Assembly: GCA_030704615.1 (NCBI GenBank)
Contig: CM060732.1
Span: 54,479,053-54,543,052, forward strand
Direction of reading: 5' to 3'
DNA from: Takakia lepidozioides
Taxonomy: Eukaryota; Streptophyta; Takakiopsida; Takakiales; Takakiaceae
DNA: 64,000 nucleotides
Shown here: piece after piece, positions 34,844 to 44,298 of the stretch
Layout of the letters: each line of letters starts with the position of its first letter
Position numbering within the stretch: the stretch's first letter is position 1
The notes under the pieces: generated by a model
What the model was told of the DNA's origin: nothing
Database searches by the model: none
The model's input: the letters and a program-made list of their open reading frames with translations, nothing else
Program-made: the position numbers and the translations under genes

Positions 34844-35740
34844 ATGGCCTCCAACTCTGAGCGCTGGTGGTTTGAGCTCGATCAATTTGAGGTTCCTCGC
34901 ATGCGGCAAACCCAGGCGCTTGAATCTCGTTACATCTGTGAACTCGCCCAGAGCAGATAGTGTTCGTTGATTACCCGGAGGGCGAGCCTCTCCCACGTCC
35001 TGAGCTTCCGCTGGACACACCGTCCGAGTTTTGGGCTAAGACCTTCGAGGAACGCAATGAGGCCTCCAAACCCATACACACCAGAGCGGAGCGCAGGGAG
35101 CAGAACTGCTGCATTCACGAGTCTCTTCAAGGAGCCTATGATGCGCGTCTTCTCCTCAAACTTCATTCCAGGGAAGTTTCTCTACAAATACCCCTTGCTA
35201 GTGCTAAGGAGCAGTTGGGACGGGGTGAGACTCTCAGCTGGGCAGTGTTGGGCATTCCCCAGTTCTCTTTGAGTCGGGAATTGGGTGTCGAGCTTGAAAG
35301 CTTCCTGCCGCCTGACAAACCAAGCCTCCTGCGGTTGTGGGAGTTAGTTAAGGATGGTACCTCTATTCTTCTTGCTAATTTGAGGCCTAGGATTCCGCCC
35401 ACCCTACTCGAGAGCTCACTTGGGAGGACCGGATCACGGGCATTCCAGACACTGATTTTCTCTTTTGTCCAGTGATGTAGTAATTTTCCCAGGGGTCTGC
35501 TTCCGTCGGGAAGTGGGGATATACAATGCTGAGGCAACAAAGGAGTACCCTACCCATACTCTACTGGTGAAGGAGAAAATCGTGCGCAGCATTGTGCAGG
35601 TTACCTTATGGCTCAAGAGTGAGGAAAAGCTGTGGGGATTCTTGGGTGAAGGAGTGTACTTGCTGCACAAACACCGCTTCATCACCTCTCACTGTATGAC
35701 TGGCTGGGACTCGCAGCTCAGTGCCCCTTCTGACAGGTAG
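34844..35740 (+). pseudogene. Extra open reading frame between primer-binding site and gag
   Basis: From the ATG at 34844 (MASNSERWWFELDQFEVPRM) the frame is open to a stop at about 34959. It continues one base out of frame from 34960 (FVDYPEGEPLPRPELPLDTP) to 35475, and again in another frame (about 35465-35740: FPGVCFRREVGIYNAE, then LGEGVYLLHKHRFITSHCMT). Together about 295 codons of coherent protein-like sequence can be followed, with two frame breaks. I recognise no domain. Position and size recall the extra ORF that precedes gag in some Tat/Ogre-type elements, but similarity to those is not shown. Confidence 0.5.
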
Positions 35741-35759
35741 TGGGTACTTCTTTTTTCTC

Positions 35760-36915
35760 ATGCCTGTTTTCACAAGATCTATGCTAGAAAAGGAGGCAGA
35801 AGAGACTATGGGGCTGAGTGAGTTGGAACAACGTGCAACAGAGGAGAGGGGAGAGACAACAGCTAATGAACCAAAGAACTATAAAAGGGGAGAGTCGTTC
35901 GGAGATTTCAAACAGAAGGATCCAGCGGCTGACTCTCCACCCACCTTTGATGTGGAAGAATTATGCGAAGCTATGGGGGTGATTTCCAATTACCCCCCTC
36001 TCATGAAGATGTTGCTGAGACAGACAGAGGCCTCTGATGCTCCCTCTCGAAAGTCTGAACCTGGCGAGCGAATGCATAAGCAACAGTACCCTGAATTCAA
36101 CTTAGGGGAAGATTTTGAGTCTTTCTTGGAATTTTTTGAAATCAGTATCGAAATGAATGGTGTACCAACAAGATTCCAAGTAAAGTCTTTTCGGATTTGT
36201 CTCAAAGGAGAAGCCAGGCAGCTGTTTGAGTCCAACATCAAAGACAAGCACGATCTGACTTGGGTAGAGGCAAGAGAGTTGGCTCGGAAGCTTTTTCGTG
36301 AAGAAAAGCCCATTGCCTATATTATAGGTCCAGATTTAAAGTTTCATTATGGTGACAGTGTGTGGAAGTACTACTTTGACTTAAGGACTGCTATCTGTAG
36401 GTCGGTTATAATTGCCTCCGAGAGACCAGCTATTTTGAAGCATTGCTTTGTGAAAGGTCTTCCACCAGCTGAGAAAGTGTTTCTTCAATAAAAAAAATTA
36501 CACAACTGAGGACGAGATGGTAGAATTAATTGAAAAACGACTTCGCCTCAAAGCTGCCAAGGCAGGGTTCTCTAAACCCACCAGTGCAAAACACACTCAC
36601 ATGTCCAGTGACAGTAGACACCTAGAGAATACTGATGGGGACCTTGGGATGAAAGGCATTGCAGAAGAGCTGGTTCCTTCCATTGTGCATGAGTTGTCAT
36701 CCTTTCGTAATGAAATCCAGGGCGAGCTCCAGGCCTTCAAGGCCGAGGTGGGATGGAAATCTGCTGCCCCTGTCCAGCCTGGGTATCAGGGTAGGACTAA
36801 CATTGATACTCGTTATGAAGCCAAGCTTTCCGTGGTGGCATGCATGATTTGCAAATCCACTAAGCACTACACCAGGTTCTGCCCCTTACCAGTCAGACTT
36901 GCCTGCTCTTATTGA
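35760..36915 (+). pseudogene. gag with CCHC zinc knuckle, frame broken at an A-run
   Basis: Gag starts at the ATG at 35760 (MPVFTRSMLEKEAEETM). It has the retrotransposon-gag core near FNLGEDFESFLEFFEI and VKSFRICLKGEARQLFES and stops at 36491. The protein continues in another frame just after the A-run at about 36490-36497 (KKNYTTEDEMVELIEKRLRL) and runs to 36915, ending with a CCHC knuckle CMICKSTKHYTRFC that would bind nucleic acid. The break lies in an A-run, so an indel is the simplest reason. The product would form the retroelement particle. Confidence 0.8.
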
Positions 36916-36963
36916 ACAATTGCAAAAAGACAAGCAACAGAAGGGCCCTTTAAACAAACCAGG

Positions 36964-38310
36964 TCATCTGTGAAGGTGCCAGATGGCCATAGTAAGAACC
37001 CCAAGACTTTGGTAAGTGTCGTTCTCTCTTGTGATTTCAAACTCATGCATTGTGAAGCTTCTAGGGTGCTGAAAAGAGCACGCATCCATCCCTCTACAAG
37101 TCAAGGCCTCAGCATTGACATTATCCTTGCCTCGCTTGTACGAAATCCGAAAGTCATAGCCCTGTAGAATCAGAGCCCATCCAGCCAACCTTCCAGTTAG
37201 TTCTCGAGACATGAGCAAGGCCTTTAGAGGTAAATGATCGGTCTCAATAGTAAAATGACAGCCATGAAGATACTGCCTAAAATATTTGACGCCAAAGATA
37301 ACTGCCAAGCCTTCTTTGTCAGTGATCGAGTTGTTCTGTTCATGTTTGTCAAGACGTCTAGAGGCATAGGCTATGGCATATTCCTGTCCATCCTGAACCT
37401 GACTAAGCACAACAGAGATGGCTAGATCACTAGCATCAGTTTGCAAAAGAAAATGCAAGGTAAAGTCAGGGTATGCAAGAATAGGGGATGAGGTTAGAGC
37501 AATCTTGAGCTTCTCAAATGCAGAAGTCTCGGCAGTCCCCCATACAAAACGTGCATCTTTGGATAGCAAGCGAGTGAGTGGAGCAGCAAGTTTGGCAAAT
37601 TGAAAAATGAAGCGACGATAGTAGGAGCCCAGGCCTAAAAAGGCTTTGACACAGGTCTTATCTTTAGGGATGGGATAGTTCCACACAGCCTGGATTTTAC
37701 CAAGATCAAGGCGGATGCCAGCAGCAGAAAGCAGATGGCCCAAGAAATGGAGCTGCTCCATACAAAAATCACATTTCTTGGCTTTTACTTTGAGCCCTGT
37801 AGCGGGGAGCCTGCACACAACCCTCTGTAAATCCAGCAGATGAGCATCAAAGGTGGTGGAGTAAATATTGATGCCATCTATGTAAACCAAAGCACACTTC
37901 CAACGAAGGTTTCCTAAAACGATGTCCATCAGTGTTTGAAAGGTGGCACTGGCATTACAAAGCCCGAAGGGCATGGTTTCAAACTGGAAGAGGCCCATCC
38001 TGCAGGTGAAGGCAGTCTTCTCTTTAGTAGCAGAGGTCATAGGGACTTGCCAAAATCCTGATGCTAAATCCAATGAGGAGAAGATCGTGGCACCATTAAG
38101 CTGATCTAGAGTCTCATTAATGCGTGGCAAAGGGTAAACATCTTTCTTGATTATGGCATTCAATCGCCTAAAATCTACACAGAAGCGAGTTGAACCATCT
38201 TTTTTCCCTACCAAGACAATGGGATTGGCCCAAGGCGAGATTGAGGGAGTGATGACACCTGCGTCCAACATTTTGGTAATCTCTTCGTGAATAACCTGTC
38301 GTTCGCGCAC
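36964..38310 (-). pseudogene. Reverse transcriptase and RNase H, inverted relative to gag and integrase
   Basis: This 448-codon open frame reads on the minus strand. RT motifs in order are GKKDGSTRFCVDFRRLN, SLDLASGFWQVPM, MPFGLCNASATFQ and LVYIDGINIYS, followed by LHFLGHLL and the connection, then an RNase H start LLQTDASDLAISVVLSQ and ETDHLPLKALL. The catalytic YIDD is YIDG here, which removes one of the metal-binding aspartates, so even the intact frame could not polymerise. It belongs to the same element as the flanking plus-strand gag and integrase: the reading orders fit if the segment between two TGGCCA sites (36984-36989 and 39901-39906) was flipped. Upstream minus-strand sequence to about 38450 continues the RT N-terminus in another frame. 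Confidence 0.9.
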
Positions 38311-38454
38311 ACACTCTTGGTAGGCATATTGTTTGATAGGCTTACCTTCAGTGATGATATCATGCTCTAGAATGGATGTGCGACCAAGATCATGAGGGCC
38401 CTTGCTAAAGATATCCAGATTGCTACGGAGAAAGACATGCAGTTGGCTGGTCTG

Positions 38455-39510
38455 CTAAGGTGTGAGATGTTCTCCAACCTTGATGTCTGGGCAAATCTGC
38501 TGATAATGCAGCTCTTGATCTGGGGTCAAGAGAAGACTGGCGGCTGGTCCGGCATGGGCAGCAAAGGCTTGCAGCTGATCGAGAGGGGAATCCACCAAAT
38601 CTATGTCTTGGAAAGAGAGACCTTTCTGAACAGAAGCCAACTCAGACAATGGTGAGGCGGACAACCTAGCTAAGACTTGACCCTTACAAATGTGAATACT
38701 AATGCGTTCAGGATTAGCCACCAGAAGCCTCACTTCGCCCTTGAAACCTCTATCAATTACTCTGGATGCAATCAAACAATGTTTTTGCAAGGTGAGCTTC
38801 TTCCAACCCTCTACTTCCATGTAATGATCTCCAGGCAAGCAAAAGCTAGACCAGAATGTATCAGACGCTGGGAGAAAGCAGGAATGACCAAGTCAACAGG
38901 AGCTCGGATGAGCATTGTATTTTTGGCCACTGGTAGAGGAGGACCAGATTTCTTACCTGGCAAAGGGAACTGCCATTGATAAAGGCTGCCCTCTGGGGCT
39001 TGGAACTGACTGAACCTGGCCCAATTGTAGTGCTGGCCCACGGTGTCTTTCATGTGTTCAGCTTGCAATTTCAAACGAGAGTAATTGGCTAAAGAGGTAC
39101 CAACAGCTAAGGTGACATCGTTGAGGTTTACCTTGTAAGGCTGGCCCTCACCATTGTGTAACCACATTACATTGCCCATGATGTCCAGGCTGGCCTCTGC
39201 CCCATTCATCCAAACAAGGCCAAGCAACAGCTTCTCCCCCAAAGTGACAATACAAGTTAGTATCATTGTCTTGCCACTAACACAGATAGGTAGAGTGACC
39301 AAGCCCATGGGTTCATATTAGGTTGTGCCATCAGCTATGATCACCTCTAGGCCCTTCGCGGATCGTAACTTAAGACCTAATATGCGAACAGTGGAGAGTG
39401 GTATGGCAGACATGGTACAGCCTGTGTCAATTACACATGAAAAAGAAAGGTGGCCAATATGACACTGCGTCAGAGAAACAAAAACTCCTGCTCCGTATAC
39501 TACTCTAGAT
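38455..39510 (-). pseudogene. Retropepsin and protease-RT linker, inverted segment
   Basis: The minus strand carries an aspartic protease with its active site in CVIDTGCTMSAIPLS (DTG near 39420-39428), preceded by SLTQCHIGHLSF. A stop codon just before MGLVTLPICVSGKTM at 39308 interrupts it. Downstream frames at 39308-38811 and 38838-38455 (GFKGEVRLLVANPERISIH) make up the linker that in Ty3/gypsy elements connects protease to reverse transcriptase. The order protease, linker, RT, RNase H is normal when read on minus, which supports inversion as one block. Confidence 0.75.
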
Positions 39511-39899
39511 GATCTTGTTCCTGTTCTTGCTTCCTCATCTACAGTTCCTATTGAGTGTTACTGATCCTTATGCTCTTTGTCATCTTCTTGATTTTCCTTA
39601 TGTTCCACCAGATCTGCTGGACTCCTGGGATCTAGTTCAATTTGATGTTCATTAAGTTTACTACTTGGTACTTGGTAATGATAGAAGGTTGGCAACATGC
39701 AGCATCGACTGGCTTTGGCCTTACTTTTTCCTAATCATGATTCTTTAAAACATAGCTGGTCGACCAAGGGACTGAGCTATGCTTTAAATACAGCCTGTTT
39801 GCTTCGTCGTAGGCAGCTAACTGAAAATGAAGTCAGGGTAACGAGAGGAAAAGAACGGGGGCTACCACTTTCTTCTCGCCTGCACTAACCTGTTGTTGT

Positions 39900-40560
39900 G
39901 TGGCCATAAGTGTTGTAGGCATGGATGATCATCTTTACGATGCTCTTCTCCACAGGTGCAAAGCCGACACCCACCTTAGTAGCATATCCAAGCTCATCAT
40001 GAGGCAAGTGAACTATCACTTACCCACCCACCGGGAAAGTGAAGGGAGGTTGTTCAGAGTGAATGCATTGGAAGGTGATATTGCTGTGGAAGTCCCTCCT
40101 AGGTCTGCAGTCCCTGCCTTGCTCGAATTGTACCATGCTTCCACTTATGCTGGCCATTTGGGTGTCACCAAAACTGTGAAGAGACTACAAGAGCAATATC
40201 ATTGGAAAGGTTTAGTTAAGGACGTTTCAGCTTTCATTGCCAAGTGTGTACCATGTCATGCCAAAACCATCCTGCCTAGGACCGAAGCGCCTCTCCCTTT
40301 GCAACCTATCCCGGTCACTGAGCCTTTTGCCCAGGTAGGCTTAGATCTTGTTGGACCTCTCAAACCTACGTCTAAGGGCCATGCATACCTTGTTGTTGCT
40401 ACGGATTACCTGACTAAATGGGTTGACCTCTGGTCACTAAGGACAGTGATGAGGTGGTGCAATTCTTCTTTGATAAGGTGATTCTCCGCCATGGTTGCCC
40501 TCTTGAGATCCTCATGGATCAAGGTACAGAATTTTGCAACCACCCCTACAGCTCGACCAG
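39900..40560 (+). pseudogene. Integrase, truncated, plus strand
   Basis: The frame contains the HHCC zinc-binding part (ELYHASTYAGHLGVTKTV and FIAKCVPCHAK) and the start of the catalytic core with its first two conserved aspartate regions (GLDLVGPLKPTSKGH, VATDYLTKW). A frameshift follows near 40430. The second frame (VVQFFFDKVILRHGCPLEIL, MDQGTEFCN) runs to about 40545 and then ends, so the catalytic glutamate and the C-terminus are missing. It starts at the right-hand TGGCCA inversion junction. Confidence 0.85.
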
Positions 40561-40807
40561 CTCGTGATCAGGCCCTGACATCATCTTCTTTAGCGTAGTT
40601 TCCCATTTCGTGCTAGTTTTCTACACCGTTTGTAGCACTTGGGGGTTTTTTCTATGGGATGTTTTGTCCTCCACCCAGCTTGCAGGGTAAGGTTTTCTTC
40701 CCTAGGTTTTTTCATCCCTTGTGTGCCGGGTGTGTAGTTTGTTTTGGCTAGGCTTCGTTTTAGCTTAGGAGCTCGCAAGTTCTTGTGGCCCCAGCAGGCT
40801 TCACATA

Positions 40808-41213
40808 TGTAGAGCTGGGATTCCTCCTTACCTACTATTCTTACAGCTAGTTTAGGATCAGATTAGGATGGAACTGGGTGAGGTGGCTTCTTTCTATGGT
40901 CACATGGAAACAACAAAAGAAAAACCTATGTGTATGTGCCGCATGGCGCTAGGATTAGATTATGCCCTAATACTATTTAAACCCCTCTGCCGTGACAGGA
41001 TGGGTGGGAGGTGGTGGATTTCATCTTACATGTGTGCGTAATGAGCGTAACGGTGTACTTGAGTGCTCTTATGAATGTTTTTGGATGTTTGAGTCTGTTG
41101 CGTCCTCTTCGTGAGATTTCGTCTTCTCTGCCAAGCCCCTCTATCGACTACATCCCCCTTGTAGAGCCTTGTCCGGTAGAGGAAAGGGGAATAAACCCAT
41201 AGCTCCAGAATCA
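40808..41213 (+). repeat. LTR copy 3, the 3' LTR, with an internal deletion
   Basis: It starts TGTAGAGCTGGGATTCC and ends GCTCCAGAATCA, matching LTR 2 but lacking about 135 bases after the first 25 (CTTACCTA joins straight to CTATTCTTACAGCTAG). TATTTAAACC and AATAAA are retained. The next 8 bases (GGCTTCAC) repeat the sequence normally found just upstream of an LTR, and AGAGG, the 5 bases that precede LTR 1, occurs directly after them. Confidence 0.8.
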
Positions 41214-41424
41214 GGCTTCACAGAGGGTATAGAAAATTATTGTATCTGAAAATCCCAAAATATGCTCACATAATCCTCACTTTTGGGTTTACTCTCACCA
41301 ATATTTTGAGCATCACCAACTACCAACACCCTCAGGAGCTCTTTGAGCATCTAACAGCCTCCTATTACTTGGTCTCAGTTTTGGGTCACAACCCAAGTGG
41401 TAAGTTATGACCCTCTGCCCTCAT

Positions 41425-44298
41425 TCATTGAGCATGTTCAGCTGCGATCCTTGTGAGGTTGGTCTGGTACTCCAATTTCAGCTCATAGGTGCCATGGTTG
41501 GCACCGCTCTTGTTGTATACACACAAATCTCACTCAGTACCTTCTTTAGAAAAGCCTGCGATCTCAGACAAAGCAACAGCCCAGATAGTGTCACCTACTG
41601 TACAACCTTGCAGCGAACTCCCCTGTCTGGAATTTGCATTGTTCATCCACATGGTTACTCAAATACTTGGGGACTATGAAAGCAGCAAATGAGCCCAGAT
41701 CAAAGTTTTAGACGATGAACACTACATGGAGACTCAAGCACCCTTTCACACATTGCCAATATGGCAGCAGCTGAAGCCAGCAGGATTGTACATAAAACAT
41801 GAAGGACAAGGAAAAGCCCTCATGAACCAGCAGTGAAGTACTTCCAGCTATCTGCTCAGAAGGTGTTACATTAGACGCTTAGTAAAAATCTGTACTGCAT
41901 TTGCTGTAGCCTTGTACACCACAAGTGGTTAAACAGCTGGGGCGGAAGGGAGAGGCAGGGTGTGACAAAATGGGGCTCGCAATCGCTTGTAACTCCTCAC
42001 CCAGACATAAATCTCTCATCGCCGTCTTACTTACAGACTATGGTAGGTGCTTTCAGGCTGTGAATACATACCGAAGGCTGGTTTGTTCCTTGCGAAAGGC
42101 GCTTCAGGGTGCAGTTAGGCTCCTGCTCAAAGAGCATGAACACAATGTCCTCAACCTCTCCTTGTGGCTTTCTTAACCGCCTCCCTGTGGCCCTTTTTTT
42201 CTTTCTGCAAATTTCCTTGAGCTCTGTTTTGTGCCTCGCCTTCTTGTCATGAACCGCCAAAACACCTGAAAACTTCAGTAACAAACCCCCCCCCCCTCTC
42301 AGCAACAAACCCCGCTCTTGTTTCCAAATAAGACCCCAGGTTTTTTCTTTTGAGGCCATGAGAAAGGGTTATAGGGAAAGCAAACCAGCTGACTTATTCT
42401 CAAATCCACCAGCTTATAAAGTGGATGACTGCAAATGATAGCCTGCAATTCAAATACAGTAGTTTACCAAGGTCGTCAGTCACAAGCAATGGCCTCATCA
42501 CACCTTTGTGATGCGCTCTTGCAAATTCTCCGACTCATTCTCATCATAAAGTTCACATTCACGATACCTCATTCTCTAGACAATTCTGAATGTTTGACAA
42601 GTAGGTCGCTACAGCAGGAGTTAGAAAAATATTTGGTTCCCTTATACTGACCCCACTGAAGGACATACTATGATTCAAAGAGATGAAACCAGAGTCCAAT
42701 ATGGTAGAATTCAAGGCTACAGGAGTGGAAATTTGGAAAGCTGTTTGGCACCCTAGGAACAGGTAAAGAAGAGGAGAAACTGGACATACCATACCTGTGT
42801 TCGAGGTCTGTTCTTGGACTTGTCAATACGATTGCAGCAATGCGTAAGGTACTCCTCATCCATGTTGGGCTTCATGTCAACCTTCTTCTCCACTGTACCT
42901 TCTACAGCAATGCTTCCTGCAACATGTCATGAATTACTGATGCACCTGGGAGAGAGCAGGCATACTTAAAAGTAGTCTATTTTCCATATCTTGCAAGGCA
43001 AGGTTTGGTATTTGGGGCTTACTCAAGAAATATGATTGATGCCAACCATTGTGTTCAACTCTTATATTTCCATGCTAGGCCTTTCAGGGGGTGCCAGCTG
43101 CCTTGAAGAAGGTGAGAGGTTCTAATAGCACCTATACGGCCTCCCCCAGTCTCCTGACTGGCAAAAATGCAAATTCTTTTGCTTGCTCAGAGTTGTGTTT
43201 CGATTGTACTCTTGCCAACCCAACTTGATCACCACCCAAACTTTCGCAATGTGAAAGGCCCTTCAAGAACAGGTTCACTGGAATCAACCCAGAGGGCCCA
43301 TTTAAGTTTTTGGGGATTGGTGCAACTTGAGGCCAACAATAATTCAAAGAACAAGGCAGGGAAGGCACTGGGATGCAGACAAGAAAAGGAAGCACATACA
43401 CACATACCCTCAGGGCTTTCTGAGAAGACGTGCATGGGAACTAGACCCTTGGTCAAGTGGAGCGTGAATTCTTTACATATGGCTGATCCTCCCATTGTCA
43501 TTAATGTCATTTTGAACTGCCACACACCCCAACATCTATTTTATTAGGTGCTCCTGCCATGTTGAGCCCCTACCCTCTTCTTCAGCCTGACCTGAAGGCC
43601 ATGGTCTACACCTTGGGTACTTCCAACAGGCCTCAAGGGACTTACAAAATGCAGGAGAATCTCATGAGTAACTATGGATAAGATCTTCACATTGCGATAT
43701 GCTTATGCACCATCCATTCATGTGCAATCAGCAGCTCTTATTGGTTAGGGCCTGTTTGTGTCACACTTGATCCCTTGTCTCTCCAGGGAAGTGTATTGGC
43801 AGTTGTTCTATACAAGTCTCAAATTCAAAACTTTCTACTCCATAGACGCACTCTTCCTGTTTGTATTCCACTCACTGTTGAGTAGAGGGGCCCCAGAAAT
43901 TAGAAAAAGCTGTCCCGTGATGTCTTCTATACCAATGCTGTTGCGATTACGCGAGCTCCGTCAATCAAATCCTTCACCTGGGATTTGGTGTCAAGTCCAC
44001 ATTATGAAAGGAAATCTGGATACAAGAAAGAGAGTGGGGGCCCTCTGTGGTTAGGGGGGGCGGGACGTGAGAAGGACAAGGGAAGAGAACAGACCTGATG
44101 AGCAGGAACAGCATCAGGATCCAAGAGATCCTGTGATTCAGTCACTATAGCTAGTGTTTGGCTGGTCTGCTGCCATGCATGTGCCACAGCCCTGGGCACC
44201 TTGACCAACCACAGAGCAGATTCTGCCCTATCTAACTCCAGGGATGATGGCCCTACTCCCAGCCTTTCCTCATACCCCCACTTCCAGCCATGGATCAC
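41425..44298 (-). pseudogene. TFIIF beta subunit (RAP30-like), degenerating gene
   Basis: TFIIF beta accompanies RNA polymerase II into the pre-initiation complex in the nucleus. The minus strand holds a coherent exon chain. About 44298-44095 carries LELDRAESALWLVKVPRAVA. 43516-43408 carries FTLHLTKGLVPMHVFSES. 42916-42795 carries IAVEGTVEKKVDMKPNMDEE. A weak exon with GVMRPL lies near 42490-42530. 42265-42072 is the start of the winged helix, with GEVEDIVFMLFEQEPNCTLK. 41555-41425 carries AFLKKVLSEICVY and, in another frame, NHGTYELKLEY. The exon phases agree, but no in-frame ATG precedes the first exon, and the last exon has two extra bases (about 41511-41520) that shift the frame. Several invariant positions are changed. 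It is probably a pseudogene of a duplicated copy. Confidence 0.8.

Larger units (their letters stand above)
33643..41213 (+). mobile_element. Rearranged Ty3/gypsy LTR retrotransposon with three LTR copies
   Basis: The block contains LTR-like copies at 33643-34021, 34094-34635 and 40808-41213. Between the second and third lie a primer-binding site, an extra open frame, gag, an inverted protease-RT-RNase H segment and a truncated integrase. The sequence just before LTR 2 (34022-34093: GGCTTCGTTTT, GGAGCTCGCAAGTTCTTGTGG and CAGGCTTCACATA) is repeated just before LTR 3 (about 40740-40807). LTR 1 and LTR 2 are therefore best read as the remains of an earlier tandem copy whose interior is almost completely deleted. 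Direction is plus by gag, integrase and the primer-binding site. Every coding part is broken, so the element is dead. Confidence 0.88.
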
